The notes beneath the pieces were generated by a model that worked only from the letters and a program-made list of their open reading frames with translations, made no database searches and had not been told where the DNA came from. DNA of 64,000 nt. Origin: Phytophthora quininea. Its lineage: Eukaryota > Oomycota > Peronosporomycetes > Peronosporales > Peronosporaceae. This document shows positions 1 to 11,755 of the stretch, one piece after another. The DNA lies in contig JAAVTG010000044.1 in assembly GCA_011947345.1 (NCBI GenBank), positions 186,001 to 250,000 on the forward strand. Direction: 5' to 3'. The first letter of the stretch is position 1. Every line of letters starts with the position of its first letter. Both the position numbers and the translations under genes were made by a program.

Positions 1-815
1 TCGAAAGGTCCGGCAGCATCTCGCGGCCACGTCCGCACTCAATGGTGTGGCGCACAGTTGAGAATTGTGGGCTGTTCTCGATAAACTCCAAGTAGTCTGG
101 CGCACCTGGACGCACCACATTATCTGCAGCAAGAACGGAGCCCTGCTCCAACGTTCCACTTGAAAGGATGATCTTCAAGTCCGACAGATAGACGGTTTTG
201 TCGTGGTCAATGAAGTACATCTGCAACCACAATCAAACACATTAGAACTCCGTCCTGCCATGCTAACCAATTGATCAGTACGTACATCAACCGTCTTGCC
301 TTCCAGCACTTTGTACTGTTCCGAGAATGGGCCCACAAAGACCGTCACTTGGTTCGAGAGACCTGCGATCTCCACCATCTCACGCACTCGCTCGGCAAAC
401 ACTGGCGAGTACTCGAACGAGTAGTAGTGCGAGTCTGGATTTGTTTCTCGCTGGGTGTTGGCAAACCGCACCGCACTGTAGCCGGTGTAGGCGCCCAGCT
501 CTGCCATCACAGCAGGCTGCTTCTTGCGGATCTCTTCGTCGATCAACGCGCCTTTGACTGGGCCGATGTTCATCATGTGGCTGGTCGACGCGAACTCGTC
601 GATGCAGTCCAGCACCGACTTGGGACTGCCGCGCTCTGCATGTTGTCTGACGTACTCAATGCAGTTCTTGGAGCTGCAGACAAAATGACATGTATCAATC
701 TCAAAGTCGTAATACATGTAGTATAGCAGACAGCGTCGTACGCTTCCTCTGCTCGACGCTCCATCTCTTCACGACTAGGACGCGGTCCGTTGCCCCAAGG
801 TTTGTTCGAGCTCAT
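1..815 (-). CDS. Catechol O-methyltransferase-like protein, 3' end outside window
   Basis: This is probably an SAM-dependent O-methyltransferase of the catechol O-methyltransferase (COMT) family, transferring methyl to a phenolic hydroxyl with Mg2+. I read three exons: 815-742, 673-286 and 220 to beyond position 1, with 68 and 65 bp GT-AG introns (phases 2 and 0). Motif I is ELGAYTGYSAVRFA. Exon 3 starts MYFIDHDKTVYLSDL and carries AADNVVRPGAPDY; its FIDH and ADN match the Mg-binding Asp and Asp-Asn of animal COMT. The start at 815 gives MSSNKPWG, which aligns with the divergent paralogue; an in-frame ATG at 875 is an alternative. It lies head to head with the next gene and shares its intron positions. 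The substrate cannot be told from sequence. Confidence 0.85.
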
Positions 816-1018
816 TGCGGGTACTTGTGAGATGTCTGGAAGGTTGAGAAGTGATGCAGCACGTGCTTCGGGCATCAACTTGCACCCAATGCACCCAGAA
901 TGTGTGCAAATGGGGCGTAATCGGTTGCCTTTTGTGATTGTCCCTTCGATGGAAATCCAGTCCGGCAAGCACAATGAGAGCGCTATCATTCCCCAATCTT
1001 CCATCCCGTCTAAAGGGC
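816..1018. promoter_or_regulatory. Shared intergenic region of divergent COMT pair
   Basis: About 200 bp separate the two divergent COMT start codons, so both promoters must sit here or overlap the coding starts. I see no clear INR/FPR motif on either side. Assignment as a bidirectional promoter is inferred from gene layout alone. Confidence 0.45.
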
Positions 1019-1883
1019 ATGAGTTCACCGGATGGTTCGTGGCAAGGCACTTGGAACAAGATCTGCTTTGCCTGGGACTACCTGACCACCAGTCGGGAGG
1101 AGATGCAACGTCGTGAAAATGAACGGTATGTCCTACCCCACTCCAATGTCTACAGCTGTATTGATGGAGATCGTTGTTGGCAGCTCTGCCAAGTGTCTCG
1201 AGTATGTTAAACAGCACGCAGAGCGAGGCAACCCCGCCTCTGTGCTTGCGTGCATGGACGAGTTTGCCGCTTCGAACCACATCATGCACGTCGGTGAGTT
1301 CAAAGGTGCAATAGTGGACGCCGAGATCCGCAAGAACAAGCCTACGAACATGGTGGAGCTTGGCGCGTTCACGGGCTACAGTGCTGTGCGCTTCGCGAGC
1401 TTGCAGCAGGAGGTGGCTGGAGATAAGGAGTCCCATTACTACTCGTTCGAGTTCTCACCAGTGTACGCTGCACGTGTTCGCGAAGTCGTGGACTTTGCTG
1501 GCCTGTCCGACCAAGTGACAGTGTACGCTGGTCCCTTCTCGGAGCGATACGAAGTGCTTCGCGGCAACACAGTCGACGTACGTTGATGGCGTTTTTACAC
1601 TTGATTTTCCGCCGTCTCTGACTGGAATGTTTGCTGTGATTAGATGTACTTCATCGACCACGAGAAGAGCGTCTACCTGTCTGACCTGAAGCTCATCCTG
1701 GCAAGCGGAACGTTGGTACCAGGGTCGATTGTTGCTGCCGACAATGTCGTGATGCCGGGCGCACCTGACTACTTAAAGTTCATCGAGAACAGTCCGCAGT
1801 TCACTGAAGAACGCCACACCGTGCTCATGAAGCGAGAGAATGTTCTCGTCCCGGATCTGTCCATCGCTACGTTCCTGGGCTAA
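1019..1883 (+). CDS. Catechol O-methyltransferase-like protein
   Basis: COMT-family methyltransferase of 246 residues, near the usual length of soluble COMT (about 220). Exons are 1019-1125, 1184-1577 and 1644-1883, with introns of 58 and 66 bp ending in GGCAG and TTAG; phases 2 and 0 match the divergent gene. The SAM motif is VELGAFTGYSAVRFAS. Exon 3 gives MYFIDHEKSVYLSDL and AADNVVMPGAPDYLKF, aligning with the metal-binding Asp, Asp-Asn and PGAPD segment of vertebrate COMT. No signal peptide is visible, so a cytosolic enzyme is likely. The frame is clean. It was chosen to start at 1019 because the N-terminus (MSSPDGSW) aligns with its paralogue. Its 3' end lies 50 bp from the convergent EFM7-like gene. 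Confidence 0.88.
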
Positions 1884-1933
1884 AAAGCACAGCCGGTTTT
1901 TGTCGTCTAGCTTCTACTAGGTATTCGGTTGTT

Positions 1934-3033
1934 TTATTGGCCACTTGTGGGTTTGGTCAGCACGTACAAATACTGCTCGACGATGTTGTTGGCGTTGAAA
2001 ATATGTGGAGATACCAATGTATCCACGTGCACCGAGTCGAACCCAAACAACCCCTTTGCCTTGGTGAAAAACGACAAGTCTTGCTGCTCGTAGCCTGGAA
2101 TGTGGTGCGCGAAACTCACAAAAGCCTACGAAAAATGAAGTAAAATCGTGTTAGCTGTCCCAATAGTGACCACAGGCCAGGAAGACGCGTACCTTTCCCC
2201 CTGGAGACAAACACGAATCGATCGACTTGAGCAAGTCTTCATGCTGCAGCACACACAAGTCCATTAGCATTCACTAGGATTGAACGTAACACGGACAAAT
2301 TCTACCAAGTCATGCAGCCACAAGCACTCGGCGACGATAGCCACGTCGAACTTGTTCTTGTGCGTCTCAGAAGCTTCACCGTCCAGACATTTTAGTAGAC
2401 TGCCAGTGTCACTGCCCCACAAATGTCCTCGAACTTCGTGTCTACCATCTCCAAGCAACTTCTCGTTGCGCTGAAGATTGGCCTCGATATTCTTCAGCAA
2501 CAAGTCGTTCGGGTAGTCTAACAACAACAAATACAGTCACAATAAGCTCACAGAACCCATGACACCAGATTGTTTCACCTGTCATTACAGCCAAACTCGC
2601 CCCAAAATGCAGTCCAACAAGGGACGGCAACGCCCTACCGAAACAAAATAAAAGTTAACAATTACATTCTCGAAAAATGTTAGAATAAATACAGTAAATA
2701 AACTTACGAGGCTGCGCCAAACTCGACAAGACTTTGTCCCTTGACCAGCTCTGGGTGTTTTGCAAAATGCATGGCAATAAATCTCTGCATTGCAAAAGAA
2801 ACATAAACAACAGTTTACAGTTTTCGCAAACTAAAATTTTGTGTTACCGCGCCGGTCCACAGTGCGCAGGCGAAGAGCGATCCTGGGATGCCGCCGTCGT
2901 CCTCGGCCAACGAGATGCGAAAATGCGGCGCCGTCGGCCCCACATCCACGTCCTGCACCCAGTCCTCCGGGTGGTAGTCGCTCTCCTCGCCGTTCTGCAG
3001 GAACAGAGTCCCCACCACGTTGTCGTCGTCCAT
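1934..3033 (-). CDS. EFM7/NNT1-like protein lysine methyltransferase
   Basis: Methyltransferase-16 family protein closest in pattern to fungal EFM7/NNT1, which methylates translation elongation factor 1A. Six exons: 3033-2848, 2784-2708, 2634-2579, 2517-2306, 2243-2193 and 2125-1934; all junctions are GT-AG and the phases add up to 257 residues. Diagnostic segments are ALWTGA, the SAM motif LVEFGAASALPSLVG (family usually GAGAGLPS), the post-motif acidic DYPNDLLLKNIEAN, GHLWGSD and AECLWLHDLHEDLL. Both glycines that flank the usual GAGAG loop are partly replaced by Ala/Ser, which may weaken cofactor binding or simply be lineage variation. Which lysine or N-terminus it modifies is inferred from the family only. 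It ends 50 bp from the convergent COMT. Confidence 0.8.
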
Positions 3034-3140
3034 GCTGGTCACAAATTCGTAATAACAAGAAAAATAACCTTTACATACTAAAACCTAAAACATTTGATAA
3101 AAAAACTGTTGGAATTCGTCGTTGGAGGTCTCATCTTTCA

Positions 3141-3512
3141 TCAGCTGAGACCGAGCATCATGCCATAGTACTTTTCGTACTGTTGCGATTGGATGAACTT
3201 GGGGTGGGTCGTCAGCATCGTGTACAATGTAGCTCCGGTGTACATTGTGGCAAGTTGCTGCGCTAACTCGTCGACGCCAATGATGCTGCGAACCTCGATG
3301 GGCTCTTTGCCGTCTTCCAGCCACTTCTGGAACTGCTTCCGATCGTCTCGGTTGAAATTCAATCGCGCTTTGATGCCGAGTTTCAGGTTCTTGAGTGGGG
3401 TCAGAGCTCCTCTCTCTTCGTCGACAGTTCTTAGCAAGCTGTGCTGGTTTTCTGCCTTGATGCTTGGCAGAAGAGAGGCGAACACCACAACGAGGATGAA
3501 GAGCCCACGCAT
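3141..3512 (-). CDS. Secreted RxLR-type effector candidate, intact
   Basis: A 123-residue predicted secreted protein. The start at 3512 gives a hydrophobic signal peptide (MRGLFILVVVFASLLPSIKA). It is followed closely by HSLLRTVDEERG: the RxLR position is degenerate (SLLR, first Arg lost) but the dEER motif is perfect. The C-terminal part has a KWLEDGKEPIEVR segment and ends EKYYGMMLGLS, resembling WY-type effector folds with a conserved Trp and Tyr pair. Effectors of this family are secreted and act inside plant cells; the target is unknown. The neighbouring gene upstream on the same strand is a clear paralogue. I cannot name a family member. The frame is open from ATG to stop. Confidence 0.8.
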   Translation of the reverse strand: MRGLFILVVVFASLLPSIKAENQHSLLRTVDEERGALTPLKNLKLGIKARLNFNRDDRKQFQKWLEDGKEPIEVRSIIGVDELAQQLATMYTGATLYTMLTTHPKFIQSQQYEKYYGMMLGLS

Positions 3513-3649
3513 TGTGAGCGGCAAGGTAAAAGCTGAAGTGCTCATTATGCGGTACGCAATCAAGATAAAATCCCAGGATCGGTCTTTTGAAGTCGAGCAC
3601 GGCGCTCGTAATCTTTCTGCTTCATCAAACTCTATACTCTTTAAGCGCA

Positions 3650-4080
3650 TTATCTAGTGAGGCCGAGCATGATGCCGTAGTATTTCTCGTACTTTTGCGA
3701 TAGGATGAAGTTTTGATTCATCGACAGCTTTGTGAACAGCTCAACCCCGCTGTAGGTCTTGGCCAGGTCTTCCGCGATCTCATCGATGTTGAGGATTTTG
3801 CGGACGTCTATCGGCTCCTTGCCTTCTTTCAGCCACGATAGGAAAAGGCTTCGGTTCATGCGGATGTCCTTGTCGAGGATCAGTCGACTTCGGACGGAGA
3901 GTTGCAGGTTCTTGAGCGCAGTTAGAGCCCCTCTCTCTTCGTCGACAGTGTTGTCACTTGAGCTGGCTGTCCTCAGCAGTCGTTTTCTTGTCCGTCGTCT
4001 CCAACCCGCAGCGACTCGACGTGCTCGATGGTTGCCAACAGAGTCACAAGAACCGCTACGAGGATCAAAAGGCCACGCAT
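3650..4080 (-). CDS. Secreted RxLR-type effector candidate, frame break
   Basis: Tandem paralogue of the effector at 3141-3512. The ATG at 4080 opens a signal peptide of the same type (MRGLLILVAVLVTLLA), but this frame stops at 3973-3975. The effector body lies in another frame, with a canonical RLLR followed by TVDEERG, then SWLKEGKEPIDVRK and EKYYGIMLGLTR, matching its neighbour. The break falls at the four-base run 3983-3986. It may be a sequencing undercall, like many other breaks in this window, or a true null allele; I cannot decide here. The body differs from the paralogue at many positions, so the duplication is not recent. An INR/FPR-like promoter lies just upstream at 4096-4110. Confidence 0.72.
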
Positions 4081-4095
4081 TCATAAGTCGACGGC

Positions 4096-4110
4096 AAATT
4101 CTGAAATGAG
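4096..4110 (-). promoter_or_regulatory. INR/FPR-like core promoter of effector candidate
   Basis: On the minus strand this reads CTCATTTCAGAATTT, close to the oomycete initiator plus flanking promoter region consensus (GCTCATTYBNCAWTTT). It ends 16 bp before the ATG at 4080. The match is seen; function is inferred. Confidence 0.55.
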
Positions 4111-4210
4111 TTGAGTAATTGTATCCTGTCGCTGACAATCGATCTACACGTCTGGGTCGGGCGGAATTTCTGGTCGCCCTTGCAGTATACAGTACCGCGA
4201 GGTGTCCAAG

Positions 4211-4241
4211 CATTGCTTGAAGCAATTTGCTTGAAGCAATA
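4211..4241. repeat. Small direct duplication TTGCTTGAAGCAA
   Basis: The near-palindrome TTGCTTGAAGCAA occurs twice back to back between the effector promoter and the decayed region. It is a 14 bp-spaced tandem copy; no function is evident. Confidence 0.6.
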
Positions 4242-4299
4242 CCGCTGTTTTAGTCGCCAGTCGTGCCAATTCTGATCCGATTAGCTTTCAGATTCACAA

Positions 4300-5050
4300 T
4301 CAGAGTTACAGACAACCCCCTCTATAGTCCCCCTCCTTTCCATAAAATTTACGCTTTATAAGAATAATTGTCGGTTCTCGAATGACCACTCCATACAAGC
4401 CCTATATCCCCCTCCCCTCTAGAGGACTATAGGCATAAAAATCCCTCGATTTTCTAATAGAGGGGTGCTTAACTATGGGATCTAAGCAATAGTTGAGGAG
4501 ACATTTGGTTGTTTTCGACCCAGCTCTTCGTATCCGCGCCGGAGAACACGGATACCGCGTACTATGTCTACTGGAAGCCGTTTGTCACTGCACTGAGCAA
4601 TGAACTTACCAATAAACACTGGAGATCCTTCTTGACATCTACTGTTGTGAGCTGTCCCAACATTGAGCGCCAGTCCCCTACGATTTCGTCTTCTGCAAGC
4701 TCGTCGGGGACTGCCCACTCGCATGGATGATGCTTAAGAAGGCCTGTGTGCTTCCAGGGGTGGCGAACAGGGAGCTGGGCATCTTATTCCAGCGCCACAC
4801 TATCGTTTGATGGATAGGAAAATTGTAGATCTTGCTAGCAGCGATGAAAATCCATTTTGGGTCAGAGTAAGACGTAGCGTTTGGCGAGGTTGCCGACGGT
4901 CGGCCCGAGTCTTTCAGCACGGATTGTACCAATCATTCGGTACACTTTTTGGTAGTACCATCCATTTGGTACCCCTCCTATAAGAACGCCCCTTATAAGA
5001 CCAACAACATTCTTATAGAGAGGTTTGTATGTAACCCATTACATAAATGA
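4300..5050. repeat. AT-rich decayed region with inverted CCCCTCTATAAG-like ends
   Basis: No gene is visible between the effector pair and CPSF160. The stretch contains several copies of a motif like CCCCTCTATAAG: 4317, 4973, 4993 and inverted at 5011. The left end ACAACCCCCTCTATAG (about 4312) resembles the reverse complement of the right end (about 5011-5030). Short open frames inside (for example around 4509-4730) are broken and not recognised with confidence. This fits a degenerate DNA transposon of about 0.7 kb, but no transposase motif or target-site duplication can be shown. Confidence 0.3.
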
Positions 5051-5264
5051 GGTTATACAATATAACCCTTATATAACCCTATTTTCCTAAAAAGACATAA
5101 TAGTGTTTTTGGAGGCGCAAACGCATCCATCCGAGCGGCGAGCTTCGTCGCCTCAAACCTTCGTCCGTAGGCCTCCCCACGCCTTGACTCGCCTCTCACC
5201 TTGTAGCTGCGTGTCTTGTGCATCTAGCAATCCCCATATCGCCTCCAGACGCTGCGTCTGAGCC

Positions 5265-8200
5265 ATGGGACAGCACTTCCTGTTCCATCGAGATCTGGTG
5301 GCTGCCACCGCCGTCCACCACGCGCTCCACGCTCGCCTGACCAACGACCAACAGCCAGATCTGGTGCTGCTAGGACCACAATACCTGCGTATCTATCGTC
5401 TGGAGCCTCAGCAGCCCACGCAAGAGCCAACAGACGCTGCCAAGGGCCATGTCCTCCATCTGCAGGCCTCCTTCCCTCTTGCGGGCGTGGCGGAGAGCGC
5501 TCACGTGCTCCACTTTGACAAGAACTTATTGAGGAAGAAACACCGCTTTTTCGGCGGGGAAGAAGTGCTTTTGCTGACGTTCCCACTGTTTAAATGGGTC
5601 ATTGTGGGCTACGACAGAAAGACGCGCAGTTTGGTTACATTGGCCATGTTTTCTTTTGAAGAGGAGGCTATTGGCCCCGGAGCGACGTTGAAAGGCGAGA
5701 AGAATGGACGAGAACAATTACTGGGACTGGTGACGAAAGCTGCGGCCAAAGTAGACCCTCAAACGAGATGTGGAGCGATGCTCATTTACTCGGATCAACT
5801 GGTGATTGTACCATTCAGGAGTGAATCAATGGAGCTATCGTTCTTTGAAGAGGACGAAGATGGCTTTGAGGATGGTGATCAGAATGACGCCGAGTCTGAG
5901 GAAGAAGACGACGAAGAGGAAAAGAAATTAGAGGAGCTGGTAAATGAAACTAGACACCGAGGAGTGACGAGCGATATGAACAACACGCTAAGTGCACTAC
6001 TAGACAAGAGTGTCAAGGTAGGGACCAAACGTAAACGCAACCACATGAGTGGACTCATGCCCAACGACATCACGGGCAGGGAGTTTCTCTTGCGGCTGCG
6101 GGAACTGGAGATTACGGGGAAAGTTATCGACATGGCGTTTCTGGATGGATACCTCGAGCCCACGTTGATGGTGCTGCACGAGGAGAACGAACGCAATTCG
6201 ACGTATGGACGGCTAGCTGTGGGCTTTGACACGTACTGCATCACAGTCATCTCCATTAACATGAACACAAGGTACGCACCAACTACTTTTATTGCCTGCT
6301 TAGAGAACAGACTTACTAACTTCTGATGCAGACTCCACCCAAAGATTTGGACGGTGAAAAACCTTCCATCGGACTGCTTCCGGTTGATTCCGTGCCGTGC
6401 GCCGCTGGGTGGCGTGGTCGTTTTGTCGGCAAACGCCTTCCTGTACTTCAATCACACACAGTTCCATGGCCTTGCTACAAACGTTTTTGCTAGCAAGACA
6501 GTGAATCAGTCCGTCTTCCCGCTAGGGGACGCAGTATATGAGACGCCGGACCACGAGACGGCGCAATTGAACGTCGTACTCTACGACTGCGAGTACGAAT
6601 ACTTACACGAGAAGGAACTACTGCTGACTATGCCCGATGGAGACGTGTACGTGCTGTCTTTGCCGTACGAAGATTCCTCCAGCCGCGGCATGTATGGATT
6701 TGGCAGTGGATCAGCCGGTCGGAATGCGTCGTTATCGCTGCGAATGCTCCGATCCGGCATCTTGGCGAACTGCCTCACCATCAACGACGAGACAAAGACT
6801 CTTTTTGTGGGTTCTCGATCGGGCGACTCTATCTTGTACGCTTTAGATCAAAAGAAGTTGATCAATGCTGAGGAGGTACAGCAGACACAAGATGTCGTGA
6901 TGAAAGGAGCCAGTAAAAGAGGAAGCGATTGCTGAGGTGAAAAACGAACCTGCTGAAGAAGAAGAAGAGGATGAAGATGACTTGTTTTTGTATGGTGCAG
7001 CCCCCACAAGAGGAATCTGCTGCAACTGAAGACCAAACAACAACGAATGGTAACGCCAATGGGGCCAGCGTTAAGGAGGAATCGACGACTGCCATCGAAG
7101 AATACAATGGCCCGTACGACTACGAGCTCCGTCAGATCGATGTGTTACCGAGCATCGGACAAATCACGTCGATTGAGTTAGGTATTGAGAATAACGCTGA
7201 CTCCAATGAGAAGCGTGAAGAACTCGTAATCAGCGGCGGCTATGAGCGCAACGGAGCCATTTCAGTGCTCCACAGTGGGTTGAGGCCAATTGTCGGCACA
7301 GAGGCGGAATTAAACGGCTGTAGAGCGATGTGGACCGTGTCTTCATCATTGCCTTCATCCACAAAAGTTCGGATGGACGAAGCTACAATGCCTACCTCAT
7401 TTTGAGCGTTGCTCAGCGAACCATGGTGCTACGAACAGGGGAAGGTATGGAACCGTTGGAAGATGACAGTGGCTTTTATACTTCAGGGCCAACGCTCGCT
7501 GCAGCGAACTTGTTCAACAAGCAGCGAATTGTTCAGATCTTTAAACAGGGTGCGCGTGTGATGCTTGAAGTGCCTGAGGAAGAGTCAAATGAGACTGAAA
7601 ACCCAGAGAAAGCAGAGGCTGATGATGAAGAAGAGGAGGACGACGATGGACCTAACGTTAAACTGGTATGTACTCAAGAGATTACGCTGGAAGGAGATGT
7701 CGAGTCAGGTGGGATGAATGTCGACACCTCCAGCGTAGGAATCGTCTCTGTGGATGTCATTGACCCGTATATTTTGTTATTACTAACTGATGGGTCGGTT
7801 CGCTTACTCATGGGAGATGAAGAAGACATGGAGCTGACTGTGATTGATCCAGAGATTGATTATTTAGATGGTCTTACTGATGCAAATGGCACGGCAGACG
7901 CCTCCAAGCATGGCAGCAGCTCAGCTTGCCTCTTTTACGACTGGGCTGGCATGTTCCGCGAGAATGCCTGGGGCGAGGACGACCGTGAGCGTCCGGAACA
8001 CAACGGAACTGAGCATAAGAAAGCTAAAGGTGACGACGACGATGATATGGACGCGTTATACAGCGCGAAACCGAGTCCACGAGCGACTAACCGCAGTAGC
8101 ACGGCGAAACCAGCGACTCCTGTAGCCGCAACTGCAAACGATGATGGCTCTGTGTCGGTGCCGCTACTGAAGCAGAAGGACGCGACGATGATGTGCGGCT

Positions 8201-10565
8201 TGTGCTTTGACGATGGCTCTCTCCACGTCTTCTCCCTCCCTGACTTTAAAAGAGGGGCGTGTTTCCATACCTTACGTTCGCTCCTCAGTCGCTTGTAAAT
8301 ACATTGGAGCACTACCAGGCCAGTAAGAACAAAAAGGTGAAATTCTCAGCGCCAGTGCTGGGACTCAACGCCTCGACAGCTTCAGCAAACGACGGCCGAA
8401 TCAAGAAGTCGCACACCATTAACTCTCCCGTGGCTGACATTTCTATTCATCGAGTGGGCCCCAGCGAAGGTCAGCACAACGCACAATATCTCGCGAGAAT
8501 GGTAATGCTCGTTTTCCTAGCAAATGGCGACCTGCTGATGTATTCTGCCATTCCAAAGTACGAAAGCTTAAGATCAGGAACTGCCAACGTGGTCTTCCAG
8601 TTTGTAAGGGTGGGAACAGATCTAATCACGAGACCATTGCTGCCACCACGGGCACGTGCGAATGCGCACAACGAGGCGGGCAATAACCCCGAGGTGAACA
8701 CCAGCGCTGTCATAGCAAAGCTCCGAGCTGGCTTTCGGTACCCCATGCTCACAAATTTCTACAATGTCAATAACATGAGTGGCATGTTCTTCCGAGGCGC
8801 TCATCCCATGTGGATTGTAGGCGATCGTGGACAGCCAACGTTCGTCCCCATGTGCGTGGCGGGGTCGTCTCCACCAGCTCCGAAGGCTAACGGTGCGAAT
8901 AAGCCCGCCGCTCCAAAGCTGAGTGTGCCAGTATTGAGCTTTACACCTTTCCATCATTGGAACTGCCCGAACGGGTTCATCTACTTCCACTCCCGAGGAG
9001 CATTGCGTGTTTGCGAGCTTCCTTCTAGTAAAACATCGACGATCCTTCCGTCTAGTGGCGGCTTTGTGCTGCAAAAGGCTGAGTTTGGTGCTACGATCCA
9101 CCACATGCTGTATCTAGGCAACCATGGCCCCGGTGGTGTCTCGGAAGCTCTTGAAGCGCCAACGTACGCAGTAGTGTGTAGTACAAAGATGAAACCTGCT
9201 GATGCCGAGCGTGCCACCGAGAATGAGAATGGTGAAGAAGAACAAGAGCCTGAAAACCTCGACGCGAATGGCCAACCAGTTGGCAGCAACGTCATGGCTC
9301 CTACAGCCGAGATGTTCCCCGATTTTGAAGTCGATCAAATGGCGAACACCGAAGAGGACGTCTACGAGCTGCGCTTGGTACAAACGAATGAGTTTGGCGA
9401 CTGGGGACGCCGTGGAGTCTTCCGAGTGCACTTTGAACGCTATGAAGTAGTACTCAGTGTCAAAGTCATGTACCTTTATGACTCGTCGTTGCTGAAGGAG
9501 GAAGTGGCTTCTACTTCGCCGGAATGGAACAAGAAAAAGCGTCCTTACTTAGTGATAGGAACAGGTTGGGTGGGGCCGCATGGGGAAGATGAAAGCGGTC
9601 GCGGTCGGCTCTTGCTCTACGAACTCGACTACGCGCAGTATGTCAACGAAGAGGGCGGGGCTACAAGTGGCAAACTGCCTAAACTACGGCTCGTGTTCAT
9701 CAAGGAACACCGACAAGGTGCCATTTCAATGGTGACCCAACTCGGTCCATACGTCTTAGCAGCGGTGGGCTCGAAGCTCATCGTGTACGAGTTCAAGTCC
9801 GAGCAGCTCATCGGCTGTGCATTCTACGACGCGCAAATGTTCATTGTGACACTTAACGTCGTCAAGGACTTTGTCATGTACGGGGACGTCTATAAAAGCG
9901 TCCACTTTCTGCGGTGGAAGGAGAAACAGCGGCAGTTAGTACTGCTAGCGAAGGACTATGAGCCTTTAGCAGTATCTGCGACAGAGTTCACCGTCTTTGA
10001 GAAGAGACTAGCACTGTTAGCGGTAGACATGGACGAAAACCTCCATGTGATGCAGTTCGCACCTCAGGACATCGAGTCTCGAGGTGGCCAGCGCTTGTTG
10101 CGTGTCAGCGACTTCCATCTAGGCGTGCAAGTCGCCAGTATGTTCCGAAAGCGTGTCGAGGCAGCTGGCACGGCCCCCGCAGCCAGTCTAGCGCATTCAT
10201 TCTACGTCAATGTTATGGGCAATTCGGAAGGTGGCGTGGGCGCTCTCGTCCCAGTCGGCGAGCGCGTCTTCCGTCGACTCTTCACGCTACAAAACGTCAT
10301 GGTCAACACACTGCCTCAAAACTGTGCGTTGAATCCTCGCGAGTTCCGGATGCTCAAGACCAATGCACAGCGACGGTGTGGTCGAACGGATGCCTGGAGC
10401 AAGAAGAAGTGGAAGAAGAGCTTCCTCGACGCCTTTGTGCTGTTCCGGTTCCTGCAGCTCGACTACGTGGCTCAAAAGGAGCTCGCTCGCTGCATTGGTA
10501 CCACGCCCGAGGTGGTAATTCACAACCTCCTCGAAGTGCAGCACGCCACAGCCACGTTTTTGTAG
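5265..10565 (+). CDS. CPSF1: Cleavage and polyadenylation specificity factor subunit 1 (CPSF160)
   Basis: CPSF160, the large beta-propeller scaffold of the nuclear complex that recognises the polyadenylation signal and directs pre-mRNA cleavage. The protein is about 1,745 residues, longer than human CPSF160 (about 1,440) because of acidic insertions (for example around 5850-5940 and 6950-6980). One intron, 6272-6331, is clear. Conserved segments include GCRAMWTV, LVLRTGEGMEPLEDDSGF-like propeller text, NCPNGFIYFHSRGALR and the C-terminal CPSF-A region, LNPREFRMLKTNAQR to the stop. The frame is broken four times: near the A run at 6915-6918, the C run at 7001-7005, about 7338-7345, and about 8236-8262. 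Homology continues across each break. In an essential single-copy gene these are most likely sequence errors. Confidence 0.9.
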
Positions 10566-10723
10566 ACTAGCGTTGAAGACAGTCTACATGCATTCTAATA
10601 CATGTTAACGCGCATTCCAAAGCTCACTACCCCAAAATCTGTGCAGGGCGCCTTGGATTGTGGCGTTGTTGGCTGCTTCGATCGCATTGTCATTATCATT
10701 ATTGCTTACCCTCTCGATCCGTC

Positions 10724-11644
10724 ATGGCCGCCAACATCACAACCCTCGAATCCCTCACCTCACGCGTTGTAGCGGGCGCCGTTCGAGTCGTCGCTCCGAT
10801 CTGGTTGCGGGGCAAGCTGGAGACCAAGTGAGTGTCTTGCTAGCTACCTAGAATGTCTATAATCTTACGATATATTTGTCTGCAGCTCGGTCGCCTGCCT
10901 GGAGTTCGTCAAGCAAAATGCGACTCGAAACGATCCGGCGTCGGTCGTCAGTGCCATCGACACGTTCGCAGCCAACAATGCCATGATGAACATTGGCCCG
11001 AACAAAGGACTTATCATCGACAACGAGATCCGCAAGAAGAAGCCGCGCGTCATGGCCGAGATCGGCGCCTACACGGGCTACAGCACCGTGCGCTTCGCCA
11101 GCATCCAGCGTGATGAAGCCAAGACCGCTGGCTTCGACTCGCACTTTTACTCCTTCGAGTACTCGCCAGACTCGGTGGCTCGTGTGCGCGAGGTAAGCAG
11201 TTGACTCACATTTGATCGTGCTCTTGCTCTGACTAACGTGGCCTTGTCAGATTAGATTGTCGAGTTCGCTGGACTACAAGACCAAGTGACGGTCATTGAA
11301 GGCGCATTCTCGGAGCAACTGCCGGCTCTACACGGCAAAGCTGTCGATGTTCGTATTGCTTTTCTGACTGGGTATCTCCCACGTGCTTAAGCCTGTCATG
11401 TGCGTGTTCAGATGTATTTCATGGACCATTACGATGAATTGTACGTCCCCGACACCAAAACATCATCGCCAGCGGTACACTGCGTCCAGGGTCGCTGCTC
11501 ATCACCGACAACATCCTCATCCCTGGAGCTCCCGAGTACATGAAGTTCCTGGACGAGAACCCGCAATTCGAGCACGTCCTGCACAAGGTCCCGCTGTTCG
11601 GATGGGTCAACGACGGTCTCTCCGTCGCCACGTTCAAGGAGTAA
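10724..11644 (+). CDS. Catechol O-methyltransferase-like protein, third copy
   Basis: Third COMT paralogue of the window. Exons are 10724-10827, 10886-11192, 11256-11348 and 11412-11644. It shares two intron positions with the pair at the window start and has an extra 63 bp intron after VARVRE. The N-terminus (MAANITTLES...VVAPIWLRGKLE) differs from the other two and could be a short hydrophobic or amphipathic leader. Motif I is AEIGAYTGYSTVRFAS; exon 4 has MYFMDHYDELYVPDT and ITDNILIPGAPEYMKF, which keep the metal-binding Asp, Asp-Asn and PGAP. A single frame break falls at the A run 11457-11460; homology continues past it to the stop at 11642-11644. It sits 158 bp after CPSF160 on the same strand. 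Confidence 0.82.
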
Positions 11645-11755
11645 ACCTCCAGAACCAAAGCTCAACAGTGTTCGTCTGTTTTCTCTCTTGTTCTCTTCAC
11701 TCCTTCACTGTATCATCAGGCTTGGACGCACTAATAATGCTCTGCACCTTGTCTG

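Noticed and set aside
573..1436. 287-codon minus-strand frame spanning both divergent COMT genes
   Set aside because: It crosses real exons in conflicting frames and only its middle part holds the true exon 1 of the minus-strand COMT.
4678..4932. Possible transposase fragment
   Set aside because: No catalytic motif and the frame is broken; not enough to name a transposon family.
6913..7000. Possible intron explaining the CPSF160 break (GTAAAA to GCAG)
   Set aside because: Splicing it gives the wrong frame and removes an acidic stretch that aligns with other CPSF160 proteins.
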